Source: Oscillospiraceae bacterium
Lineage (GTDB): Bacteria > Bacillota > Clostridia > Oscillospirales > SIG530
Length of the DNA stretch: 64,000 nt
Direction of reading: 5' to 3'
NCBI GenBank assembly: GCA_015067075.1
Contig: SVND01000003.1
Coordinates: 25,088 to 89,087, forward strand
The notes under the pieces were generated by a model. That model saw only the letters and a program-made list of their open reading frames with translations, was not told where the DNA came from and did not search any database. The position numbers and the translations under genes were made by a program. Positions 33,185 to 41,332 of the stretch are shown piece after piece (the stretch's first letter is position 1; each line of letters starts with the position of its first letter).

Positions 33185-35266
33185 TTATCGCTTGTTGTAA
33201 TTAGCTGCAATTCCGACGCCTGTATAGTAGTAGCGGATTATCTGGTCAAAACTATAGCCCGCAACTGCCATTCCGTGAGCGCCTTCCTGTGAAAGACCGA
33301 CGCTATGTCCCCAGCCGCGTCCTTCAATAATGTACTTTACCACCTTTTTACTGCCTGACGAGGGTGAGTTGTCGCTGTTAAGCGCAACATCGGAGAAGTT
33401 ATCCTGCTTATAAGGAGCAGGGATAGGCTCACCCGGCATCGGAGTGGGTGTCGCTGTTACGACTACGCCGGGCGCGCTCGTAGGTACAGGTGTCGGTGTG
33501 GGCGTTGCAGGTGTACCGAGGCTTTCATCAAGTCTTGTTACACCGTCCTCAGTCTGAACATACGTAGATGCTTCCTGGTTCATGGCATAAACGTAGTTGC
33601 TATACCCGTCAATTACAAATATAGCGCCGTCGTTTATTTTATATGCTGTACCGTCACTTTTCGTTATCATTATGGGCTGAGCAGGTTTTTGATACACAAC
33701 GCCTGAATACCATCCGCCCGCAAAGGCATTCGCTGTAAGGCCCGTAAGCGACATTGCCGACGTGGAATACATATCTATGTTGGGCAATCTGTCGGGAATA
33801 CCCGTTACTATATTGCTCCAATTAAGCGTCGTTCTCACATTTCTTGCCTGCGCTGATTCGGCAATTTCCTGCGTACCGTCAGAGTACACTTTAATAATAA
33901 TAAATCGTGAGCTTTTTACAAAGCCCGACAGCGCCGCACGGCTCTTTTCACAAGTCGAAAAGGTCAGCGTTTTTCCTCGCGAGTCCGTAACGTGAACTCG
34001 CTGTACGTTACCCGTGCTTGTATATTCGTCTACGTAAAGATTGGTTACGTCACCTACGAAATCTCTGCCCTTTTGGCGCTGAACGTTACCGAGCTGTTCA
34101 GGTGTTACCTCAAAGGACCAAGCGCCGTTTGATACGTTATTCGTATCCTCGTAATAGTCTCGGACAGGCTGAAGATACGGCTTGCTTTCGCCGCCCCATA
34201 CGTTAGAACTGCTTTCCGTGTAGCCGCCCGATGCAGAGAAAAAGTATGTATCGGCAAGCTCTCCGTTATACGTTATGACCATACCCTTTGTTTCGTCAAC
34301 AGCCTGACGAACAACATCGTTTTCTCTTCCGCATCCGTAATATACCTGACAGTTGTCGGAGCTGCATACATTATAGCCCTTTGAAAGATGCTTATCAAAA
34401 TGCGACAGCGCATATGTACGGGAAATAAGCGCATGAGCCTTTTGTACCTCTAACGGCCAGCTGGGGTATATCTCATAGGATAAAACTCCGTAAAGGTATT
34501 CCTGCATTTCAAGCACGTTTACAAGGTTTATCTTACCGCTTTTAAGCTGATATTCAAAAGTGCCTCTATAGCGGTATGAACCGTGCTTCATTGTTGAAAA
34601 TTCAGCATCGGGCTGATATTGCGGACGTGCGGCAAACGTGTAGCCGTAAGCATTATCGCAATCGAATTCAAAAATAATATCGCCCGTATTCATATTTACG
34701 ACAGTTATTACATTGCTTTTTTCACCAACGATGGAAACATTCTGACCGACCGCGTTTGACACATATGACATTTCCGTCGCCGCTTCCTCTGCTGACGAAT
34801 ATGCGCCGACACGAAGCTTATAGCTCGTTCCCGTGTACGCGGGAAACGCCATATATCCCATATTTTTTACCGAGTCAGCCGCCGCTCTCACAGATTGCTC
34901 AGTTGAATATTCCGCCGCAGCTTCAAGATGATACGCGCCTATACGCAAACCGCTGTAATCTGTTTCCGACAGCGCATTGTCACGCATATAAACCGTTTTA
35001 TCTGCAACGCAGGCAATAAATCTGTCATCTGCACCCACGTTATATACAGGTACAAAATCATGCCCCATATTGGCATATCTGCCGAAAATAAAACCGTTTT
35101 CCGCAAAAGCATTTACCGAAAGCTGTGTTCCTCGGTTGTAATACAAGCCGACACGAAGATACATATCCTGCACGGTGGTATTTGCCGAGGACGGTATGGC
35201 GGAGCAAAGCATGAGCAAAATAAGAGCTGTAAAAATAGCAATAAATTTGCAAAGTTTGTTTTTCAT
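33185..35266 (-). CDS. SpoIID/LytB-domain secreted protein
   Basis: 693 residues from the ATG at 35266 (AGGGAA upstream); an in-frame ATG at 35281 overlaps the dacF stop but has no RBS. A signal peptide (to about 29) is followed by two SPOR-like segments around LRIGAYHLEAAAEYS and LRVGAYSSAEEAATEMS (about 115-185). The SpoIID domain starts near 240 (ILEFDCDN-like, then LVNVLEMQEYLYGVLSYEIYPSWPLEVQKAHALISRTYAL, in part) with the conserved AQAVAARTYA-type helix present as KAHALISRTYAL. Its closing motif GRGWGHSVGLSQEGAHGMA sits only at 650-668. A low-complexity TPTPTPVPTSAPG linker separates it from the rest. SpoIID enzymes are peptidoglycan lytic transglycosylases acting in engulfment. Confidence 0.85.
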   Translation of the reverse strand: MKNKLCKFIAIFTALILLMLCSAIPSSANTTVQDMYLRVGLYYNRGTQLSVNAFAENGFIFGRYANMGHDFVPVYNVGADDRFIACVADKTVYMRDNALSETDYSGLRIGAYHLEAAAEYSTEQSVRAAADSVKNMGYMAFPAYTGTSYKLRVGAYSSAEEAATEMSYVSNAVGQNVSIVGEKSNVITVVNMNTGDIIFEFDCDNAYGYTFAARPQYQPDAEFSTMKHGSYRYRGTFEYQLKSGKINLVNVLEMQEYLYGVLSYEIYPSWPLEVQKAHALISRTYALSHFDKHLSKGYNVCSSDNCQVYYGCGRENDVVRQAVDETKGMVITYNGELADTYFFSASGGYTESSSNVWGGESKPYLQPVRDYYEDTNNVSNGAWSFEVTPEQLGNVQRQKGRDFVGDVTNLYVDEYTSTGNVQRVHVTDSRGKTLTFSTCEKSRAALSGFVKSSRFIIIKVYSDGTQEIAESAQARNVRTTLNWSNIVTGIPDRLPNIDMYSTSAMSLTGLTANAFAGGWYSGVVYQKPAQPIMITKSDGTAYKINDGAIFVIDGYSNYVYAMNQEASTYVQTEDGVTRLDESLGTPATPTPTPVPTSAPGVVVTATPTPMPGEPIPAPYKQDNFSDVALNSDNSPSSGSKKVVKYIIEGRGWGHSVGLSQEGAHGMAVAGYSFDQIIRYYYTGVGIAANYNKR

Positions 35267-35277
35267 CTGGTTCCCTT

Positions 35278-36639
35278 TCATTTTAATCGTCTGTTTTTTG
35301 TTCCGTCGTATGTTGATACTTTTGTTTTTTCTCGTTTTCTTTGAGCACCCTTAGGACGCCAATTTTTCAAAATGATAACGAGAATATAGAACAGAATAAG
35401 CGCTATAGTAATGAAAACGAATATTTTCATCCATATGCTTCCGAACGCATCAAGCACGTTTCGGCTGTATTCCATAAATCCGCTTTTTTCGATCCCCGTA
35501 ATAGCCACAAGGTCGACCGTTCCGTAAATTTTATCGTTATAGGATACGGTTACGCTTCCAAGCACCTGACCTTTTACAACGGGTGCTTCGATGCTTTCAG
35601 GTGTTGAAACTTCCTTTTTAATAAGCGACTCGTCCATTTCAGTCGGTGCAAGCACACGAAGGTCCTCGGCAGGTACGAGCACTACCGAGTCGGCATCAGA
35701 GGAAAGCGTTACAGCAAGCTGTGTTATAGTTTCCGTTTTCGAAAGCACCTTTGTGAATTCAAAGCTTTTGAACGCCCAATCTAAAAGTGCCTTTGCGTCA
35801 ACGTAGCTGTTGATGCTGTCTGCCGTCTTTGTCGAGCCCATAACGATGCAAAGATACTCATAATCTCCGCTTTCAGCCGTCGTTACAAGGCATTGACCGC
35901 CCTTGGACGTACTGCCGCTGTTAAGTCCCGATGCTTTTGAATATCTGTATTTGACCTCAAGCTTCTGGGAAACAAAATAATTGGATGAGTTAAAGGTGCG
36001 CTCCTTATTTGTGTCCGATGCTTCAATGGTATAATCAACGTAATCAGAATATGCGACGAAATTTTCAAGCTGTATCGCCTTCATGGCTATGCGTGCCATG
36101 TCGCGTGCCGTTGTATACTGTCCCTCGGCATCAAAGCCTGTGGCATTTTTAAAATATGTAGATGTAAGTCCAAGCTCCGCCGCGTAGCTGTTCATCTGTT
36201 CGACGAAAGCGCTTGTACTGCCGCCGCCGAAATGATACGCCAGCGTAAGCGCAGCATCATTTGCGGATGCTGTCAAAAGAGCAATAAGAAGCTCTTCGAT
36301 GCTTATCTTTTCCCCTGCTTTAAAGCCTACAGATCTGCCCGATGTGTCGGCAGCTATCTGCGGTATGGCTATCTTTTCGGAAAAATCATCGCAAAGCTTA
36401 TAGACCGTAAGAGCAGTCATGAGCTTCACTGTAGATGCAGGTGCTATCTGTACGTCGGCATCCTTTTCGTAAACAGTTTCGTTTGTAGTTATATTTACGA
36501 CCATTGCCGCCTTCGCTGTTATATCGGGTGCTTGAGATGCACCTGCTGTCACTTCACCATATATCGGCAGGAATGCTGAAAAAATGTAAATAAAAATAAA
36601 AAATATTGCTCCGATTCTAAAAAATTTCCGTTTTTCTAT
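35278..36639 (-). CDS. dacF: D-alanyl-D-alanine carboxypeptidase, DacF/PBP5-like, with altered KTG motif
   Basis: Extracellular, membrane-anchored serine carboxypeptidase of the S11 family. Counting from a proposed ATA start at 36639, 453 residues: signal peptide (1-28, RKFFRIGAIFFIFIYIFSAFLP), SxxK as STVK at 69-72, SxN as SAN at 125-127. The third motif, normally KTG, reads NSG (240-242, in LNSGSTSKGGQCLV). A PBP5_C-like beta domain and a C-terminal membrane helix (about 397-420) follow. Without the ATA start, the first usable codon is a GTG at 36552 that removes the signal peptide. AAAGGGG lies 9 bases before the ATA. It heads an operon with the SpoIID and queA genes. Confidence 0.85.
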   Translation of the reverse strand: MEKRKFFRIGAIFFIFIYIFSAFLPIYGEVTAGASQAPDITAKAAMVVNITTNETVYEKDADVQIAPASTVKLMTALTVYKLCDDFSEKIAIPQIAADTSGRSVGFKAGEKISIEELLIALLTASANDAALTLAYHFGGGSTSAFVEQMNSYAAELGLTSTYFKNATGFDAEGQYTTARDMARIAMKAIQLENFVAYSDYVDYTIEASDTNKERTFNSSNYFVSQKLEVKYRYSKASGLNSGSTSKGGQCLVTTAESGDYEYLCIVMGSTKTADSINSYVDAKALLDWAFKSFEFTKVLSKTETITQLAVTLSSDADSVVLVPAEDLRVLAPTEMDESLIKKEVSTPESIEAPVVKGQVLGSVTVSYNDKIYGTVDLVAITGIEKSGFMEYSRNVLDAFGSIWMKIFVFITIALILFYILVIILKNWRPKGAQRKREKTKVSTYDGTKNRRLK

Positions 36640-36662
36640 GGAAAACAGCCCCTTTCCGATGT

Positions 36663-36691
36663 ATAATATAGATACAGAATAATTATATCAA
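36663..36691 (-). promoter_or_regulatory. dacF promoter
   Basis: On the minus strand, TTGATA (36686-36691) and TATTAT (36663-36668) with a 17-bp spacer. Transcription would begin only about 15-20 bases before the proposed ATA start. Confidence 0.7.
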
Positions 36692-36808
36692 AAAAAACTA
36701 CATTTTTAAAGGGGTTTTCGCATTTTTTCTCATATTTTTTTAAGTTATTTTTTACCGAATATGAGATTGCGGGAAAAACCTAAAAAAACAGAAAGGAAAC
36801 ACTTAAAA

Positions 36809-37291
36809 ATGATACAGATCGTTCTCGTCGAACCTGAGATTCCGCAAAACACAGGCAACATTGCCCGCACCTGCGCCGCCACGGGCGCGCGTCTCCATCT
36901 TGTCGGTCCACTCGGCTTTAAAATCGACGACGCAAAGCTTAAACGTGCGGGACTTGACTATTGGTATTTGCTCGATATTACGTATTACGACAACCTTGAC
37001 GACTTTTTTGCAAAAAACAAGGGGGAGTTTTACTTTGCCTCAACGAAGGCTAAGCACATTTACAGCGACGTTACATATCCCGACGGTGCATATTTGTTTT
37101 TCGGCAAGGAGACAAAGGGCTTGCCCGAAGCTTTGCTCGCCGAAAACTACGACCGTGCCATTCGCATTCCCATGATAGATGAGGCGCGAAGCCTCAATCT
37201 GTCCAACTCCGTGGCCATCGTTGTGTACGAAGCATTGCGCCAGCAGGGCTTTCCGAATATGCTCACTGAAGGGCATCTGACACAGTTTTAA
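36809..37291 (+). CDS. trmL: tRNA (cytidine(34)-2'-O)-methyltransferase TrmL
   Basis: SPOUT-class methyltransferase that modifies the wobble position of leucine tRNAs. 160 residues from the ATG at 36809 (RBS AAAGGAA); this matches TrmL, about 155. Motifs are VLVEPEIPQNTGNIARTC near 5-22, LVGPLGFKIDDAKLKRAGLDYW near 33-54 (in part), LFFGKETKGLP near 95 and IPMIDEARSLNLSNSVAIVVYEAL near 120-143. The following hydrolase gene begins 13 bases after the stop. Confidence 0.95.
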   Translation: MIQIVLVEPEIPQNTGNIARTCAATGARLHLVGPLGFKIDDAKLKRAGLDYWYLLDITYYDNLDDFFAKNKGEFYFASTKAKHIYSDVTYPDGAYLFFGKETKGLPEALLAENYDRAIRIPMIDEARSLNLSNSVAIVVYEALRQQGFPNMLTEGHLTQF

Positions 37292-37304
37292 AGGAGCTGA
37301 TTTG

Positions 37305-38849
37305 ATGAGATCCTATTTTGAATACGTCCGTCACGACGGCGAAGATTTTTTCACCGTCGTTATATTGCCCGACAAGAGCGTCCATTATCCCGTCGTCGTA
37401 ATGCGCAACCCTTACGTCGGTCATTTGACCGAAGCCGATGAAAACGAGATAGTGCGTCAATACGAGGACTCCTTGCGCCAATGGACGGACAGTGGTTACG
37501 CCGTTGTGTATCAGCACTGTCGCGGACAGGGTAAAAGCACGGGAGCGTTCGTTCCTTATATTCAGGAGCGTGAAGACAGCTCTGCGCTTTTCGATTGGAT
37601 ACGAAAGCAAGATTTTTACGGCGGTGAAATGTATCTTGTTGGCGGCAGCTACACAGCATCGCTTTTCTACACCGCCGTCCCCTTTGCAAGCGATATAAAG
37701 GGCGCTGTATTGGAGGTTCAGGATTGTGAGAGATACCGCCTTTGGTATCGCAACGGTCAAATGCGCAAGGGGCACGCAAATTGGCATTTTTCTTTATACA
37801 AAGCCAAATGTAACCTCGACAAATCGTTTAATATACGCTCTTTTTCCGCTTTGCCGCTTGCGGGACTTTCGGAAAAAGTTCTCGGTGACCGCGCCGAGGA
37901 TTTCGAGCAGATGCTTGAGGCTGAACGTCCCGACCATAAATTCTGGAGCACGCGCTTTGGCGGAGGAGAAGCTCATAACGCCGTTAAAAGCGCAGGTATC
38001 CCCATACTTTTCACAAGCGGATATAACGATTTTTATATCGGCGGTATGTTTGCGATGTGGAACGAGCTGGACGATGACACTCGAAAGCAATGCGCATTTT
38101 TAGTTTCTCCCTACGATCACGGCGACAATTTCAGCTCGGAAAATGGGCTTTCTTTTGAAAAAGGCCGTCGTAGTGAGCAATTCGGCGGATACCAGATTGC
38201 CTGGATAGAAAATATCCGCAAAAAAACATCTTTGCCCTTTGAAAAAGGCGTTATCACATATTACCGTACTTTTGAAAACCGTTGGGACAGCGATTTTTAC
38301 GCTACTCCCACGAAGGATATGCTCTTTATACTGGGAAACGATACGCTTTCGCTGACTTATGACCCGAAAGATCCTCCCTTTTTTGACGGTGAAGGCTCTT
38401 TGAAAAACGGCTCGTACGATCGTGGCGACGTTATCACCTTATACACCGAGCCATTTGAAAAAGATACGTTTGTAAAAGGTAAAATGAAAATGCAGTTAGC
38501 CGTAAGCTCCGACTGCGCCGACACGTCTTTTTATGTAAGAATAAGCATAAAAACACCCGACGGAGATTACTGTCTTCGCCATGATATAACTTCGCTTTGC
38601 TATCAACTTGGTGATTATACGGAAAACTCACAGGTTCTTTTGAACTTCACCTTTGATGAATACGCATTTGCCGTAAAAAAGGGTGGTCGTCTGCGAATTG
38701 ATATTGCACCGACAGACGATAACGCCTATGTTTGTCATACCAACACAAAAGGGCAATACAGCCGTCAGACGAAAGCGGTAACAGCTGTAAATACCGTGTT
38801 TTTGCACAGGTCTACGCTAACTTTACCCGTTGAAAGCGATTATCTTTAA
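37305..38849 (+). CDS. CocE/NonD-family (S15-type) hydrolase
   Basis: 514-residue alpha/beta hydrolase of the X-Pro dipeptidyl-peptidase/cocaine esterase group. The oxyanion-side motif CRGQGKSTG (about 72-80) and the nucleophile S115 in GGSYTASL are visible; the acid in YNDFYIGG and the His in SPYDHGDN complete the triad. The C-terminal jelly-roll domain (about 350-510) is present. No signal peptide is seen, so it acts in the cytoplasm. Substrate specificity (peptide or ester) cannot be read. The ATG at 37305 is preferred over an in-frame TTG three bases earlier; AAGGAG lies 8 bases upstream. Confidence 0.88.
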   Translation: MRSYFEYVRHDGEDFFTVVILPDKSVHYPVVVMRNPYVGHLTEADENEIVRQYEDSLRQWTDSGYAVVYQHCRGQGKSTGAFVPYIQEREDSSALFDWIRKQDFYGGEMYLVGGSYTASLFYTAVPFASDIKGAVLEVQDCERYRLWYRNGQMRKGHANWHFSLYKAKCNLDKSFNIRSFSALPLAGLSEKVLGDRAEDFEQMLEAERPDHKFWSTRFGGGEAHNAVKSAGIPILFTSGYNDFYIGGMFAMWNELDDDTRKQCAFLVSPYDHGDNFSSENGLSFEKGRRSEQFGGYQIAWIENIRKKTSLPFEKGVITYYRTFENRWDSDFYATPTKDMLFILGNDTLSLTYDPKDPPFFDGEGSLKNGSYDRGDVITLYTEPFEKDTFVKGKMKMQLAVSSDCADTSFYVRISIKTPDGDYCLRHDITSLCYQLGDYTENSQVLLNFTFDEYAFAVKKGGRLRIDIAPTDDNAYVCHTNTKGQYSRQTKAVTAVNTVFLHRSTLTLPVESDYL

Positions 38850-38946
38850 TTAAAATTTTGCTGAATATTTACGCGCGTTTTGTTAAAACTACTACAGAAA
38901 CCTTTGTTTCATCAAAAAAGATGCCAAACCGAAAGGAATGTAGATC

Positions 38947-39117
38947 ATGACAAAGCGAATTTGCGCAATTATTGCTGCGCTTGCAATTTGTTTTTGCTTT
39001 AGCGGATGTGAAAACGGCATGATGGAAAACGGCGACGATGCAAAGCCTACGGAGACAAATAAGTTTACAATTACGCCTACGCCCATAAGCATGCCCAATA
39101 CAACTGCCGCACCTTAA
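38947..39117 (+). CDS. Small 56-residue lipoprotein
   Basis: Begins MTKRICAIIAALAICFCFSGC, a clear lipoprotein signal with lipobox FSGC (Cys 21). The mature part is only about 36 residues and ends in a Thr/Pro-rich stretch with TPTPISMPNTTAAP. RBS AAAGGAA lies 8 bases upstream, and a strong terminator follows directly. Very small lipoproteins of this kind are easily missed; the function is unknown. Confidence 0.75.
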   Translation: MTKRICAIIAALAICFCFSGCENGMMENGDDAKPTETNKFTITPTPISMPNTTAAP

Positions 39118-39122
39118 CTTAA

Positions 39123-39160
39123 AAAAGTGACTGTCCGAAAAATCGAACAGTCACTTTTTT
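39123..39160. terminator. Bidirectional terminator between the small lipoprotein and upp
   Basis: AAGTGACTGT (about 39125) pairs with ACAGTCACTT (39147-39156), with an A-run before and a T-run after. Confidence 0.85.
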
Positions 39161-39163
39161 TAT

Positions 39164-39793
39164 TTACTTAGTTCCGAAAATTCTGTCACCTGCATCGCCC
39201 AAGCCAGGTACGATGTAGCCGTTTTCGTTAAGTCCTTCGTCAACGTTCGCGCAGTATATCTCAACGTCGGGGTGCGCCTTTGACAGCGCCTCGATGCCTT
39301 CGGGTGCGGCAATGATGCAAAGGAATTTAATGTGCTTTCCGCCGTATGATTTGATCTGGCTTATGGCGTCGATAGCAGAGCCGCCCGTTGCAAGCATAGG
39401 GTCTACTACTACGATAAGACGTTCTTCAATATCAGGGGGAAGCTTACAATAATACTCATGGGGCTGAAGAGTTTCTTCGTCGCGGTACATACCGATGTGT
39501 CCGACCTTTGCGGAGGGAACAAGGCTCAACATACCGTCAACCATGCCAAGTCCCGCACGAAGGATAGGAACAACAGCAAGCTTTTTACCCTTAATGAGGT
39601 TTTGCTTTGTCTTTTTGATAGGTGTTTCGATCTCAACAGCTTCAACAGGAAGATCGCGAAGCGCTTCATAGCACATAAGCATCGTTATTTCCTGAATGAT
39701 CTCGCGGAATTCTTTATTCGGCGTAGCTTTCTGTCTGATGATCGTTGTCTTATGCTGAATAAGAGGATGGTCGAATATAGTTACATTTTTCAT
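39164..39793 (-). CDS. upp: Uracil phosphoribosyltransferase
   Basis: Converts uracil and PRPP to UMP for pyrimidine salvage. 209 residues matches bacterial Upp. Motifs are [17 protein letters not shown] at the start, [14 protein letters not shown] near 75-88, and the PRPP loop [17 protein letters not shown] near 128-144; the C-terminus ends [17 protein letters not shown]. The stop of the upstream uracil transporter overlaps its start by one base (39793), so the two form a salvage operon. Confidence 0.97.
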   Translation of the reverse strand: MKNVTIFDHPLIQHKTTIIRQKATPNKEFREIIQEITMLMCYEALRDLPVEAVEIETPIKKTKQNLIKGKKLAVVPILRAGLGMVDGMLSLVPSAKVGHIGMYRDEETLQPHEYYCKLPPDIEERLIVVVDPMLATGGSAIDAISQIKSYGGKHIKFLCIIAAPEGIEALSKAHPDVEIYCANVDEGLNENGYIVPGLGDAGDRIFGTK

Positions 39794-41172
39794 TATTTGT
39801 TTTCCCTTGCCTTTGAAACTACTATATTAACGATTATGCCGAGGACGAGTGCGCAAGCGATAGTTGTGATATAAACTTTACCGATTGCCATTGACATTCC
39901 GCCGATACCTGTAATCAAAATTACGGAAGTTGTGAATAGATTTGCGTTATCTTCAAGATTTACCTTCTGGATCATCTTAAGACCGGAAACGGCGATAAAT
40001 CCGTAAAGAGTGATGCAGACACCGCCCATTACGCATCCCGGAATGGAATCAAGGAATGCAACAAAGGGAGAGATGAAGGATATAAGGATGGCAAGTATAG
40101 CCGTCGTCGTAATCGTTACGATGGAAGCGTTTCTTGTGATAGCTACGCAGCCAACGGATTCGCCGTAAGTTGTGTTCGGGCAGCCGCCGAAGAATGCACC
40201 CGCCATGGAGCCGATACCGTCACCGAGGAGCGTTCTGGAAAGGCCGGGCTCTTCAAGAAGATCGCTTTCAATGATGGAAGAAAGGTTCTTGTGGTCTGCA
40301 AGGTGCTCCGCAAATACAACGAAAGCAACAGGCAAATATGCAACTGCAACAGTTGCAAGATAGGAAGCATTAAATTCTTTTAAGCCTTTGAATGCTGCGA
40401 TGAAGCTGAATTCAGGCAATGCCAAGAACGTTTTGATTCCAACGCCGTCTGCAACGAGAGCTTTAAAGGGAGCAAAATCAATTACCATAAGTGCGGCATT
40501 ATTTGTTGCAATACCGATAAGTGTGAATATAAGAGCTACTGCGTAGCCTGCAAGTATACCAATAATGAAGGGGATGAGCTTCGCCATTTTCTTGCCGTAT
40601 GTTGAGCAAAGGATAACAACGATCAACGTTACCAAAGCACAAATTACGGAAACCCAAATGTTTGTCTTCATAAGGAAATAAGCAGATATACCGAAAGAAA
40701 CTTTTTCTCCGTAAGAAAATACGTCATTGATAGCCGCGCCTGCAAGGGAAAGACCGATAAGCGCAACTGTGGGGCCGATAACAACGGGAGGCATAAGCTT
40801 ATTTATCCACTTAATGCCTGCGAGCTTAACTACGATAGCAATGATCACATAGACAAGTCCTGCTATTATTGCACCGACGATAAGGCCGAGATAGCCAAGC
40901 TGCATAGATGCAGCGCCGCCGAATGCTGCGCTCATAGAGCCGATGAATGCAAACGAAGAACCAAGGAAAACAGGGCTCTTAAACTTTGTGAAAAGCTGGT
41001 AAACAATTGTTCCTACACCTGCGCCGAAAAGTGCCGCAGATGCTGTCATACCGTTTCCGACGATTGCGGGAACAGCGATAGTTGCCGCCATGATCGCGAG
41101 CAACTGCTGAATTGCAAAAATAAGCATTGCTCCGAACTTTGGCTTGTCTTTGATGCCGTAGATCAGTTTCAT
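39793..41172 (-). CDS. uraA: Uracil:H+ symporter (UraA/PyrP-type NCS2 permease)
   Basis: 459-residue membrane protein starting at the ATG at 41172, 5' of which is GGAGGAAG; longer frames upstream lack an RBS and cover the promoter. NCS2 features are the [20 protein letters not shown] segment near 20-39 (in part), the fourteen-helix pattern and the [12 protein letters not shown] motif near 300 that binds the nucleobase. Transport of uracil is supported by cotranscription with upp. A strong promoter (TTGACA/TATAGT) and a 5'-UTR hairpin lie upstream. Confidence 0.94.
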   Translation of the reverse strand: MKLIYGIKDKPKFGAMLIFAIQQLLAIMAATIAVPAIVGNGMTASAALFGAGVGTIVYQLFTKFKSPVFLGSSFAFIGSMSAAFGGAASMQLGYLGLIVGAIIAGLVYVIIAIVVKLAGIKWINKLMPPVVIGPTVALIGLSLAGAAINDVFSYGEKVSFGISAYFLMKTNIWVSVICALVTLIVVILCSTYGKKMAKLIPFIIGILAGYAVALIFTLIGIATNNAALMVIDFAPFKALVADGVGIKTFLALPEFSFIAAFKGLKEFNASYLATVAVAYLPVAFVVFAEHLADHKNLSSIIESDLLEEPGLSRTLLGDGIGSMAGAFFGGCPNTTYGESVGCVAITRNASIVTITTTAILAILISFISPFVAFLDSIPGCVMGGVCITLYGFIAVSGLKMIQKVNLEDNANLFTTSVILITGIGGMSMAIGKVYITTIACALVLGIIVNIVVSKARENK

Positions 41173-41194
41173 TTTTTCTTCCTCCGTTTTTTCA

Positions 41195-41224
41195 GGCATA
41201 CGCTTTTCAAAAAGCCCATATGCC
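41195..41224 (-). promoter_or_regulatory. Hairpin in the uraA leader
   Basis: On the minus strand GGCATA-TGG-GCTTTT-TG-AAAAGC-G-TATGCC forms a two-part stem with an asymmetric internal loop. It lacks a proper U-run, so it is not a simple terminator, but it could block or stabilise the leader. Confidence 0.45.
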
Positions 41225-41244
41225 CTCATTATGTAGTTGATAAT

Positions 41245-41273
41245 ACTATACCAAATTCTTCGCTGTTTGTCAA
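41245..41273 (-). promoter_or_regulatory. uraA-upp promoter
   Basis: Minus-strand TTGACA (41268-41273), 17-bp spacer, TATAGT (41245-41250), about 73 bases before the start codon. Confidence 0.8.
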
Positions 41274-41290
41274 GCAAAACAGGCTTTTTT

Positions 41291-41321
41291 AAAGAAAAAT
41301 CCGCAGAAAATTTCTGCGGAT
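41291..41321 (-). terminator. Terminator of the large lipoprotein gene
   Basis: ATCCGCAGAAA and TTTCTGCGGAT (41299-41321) form a perfect stem; on the minus strand a run of T follows. Confidence 0.8.
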
Positions 41322-41332
41322 CTTCTTTTATT

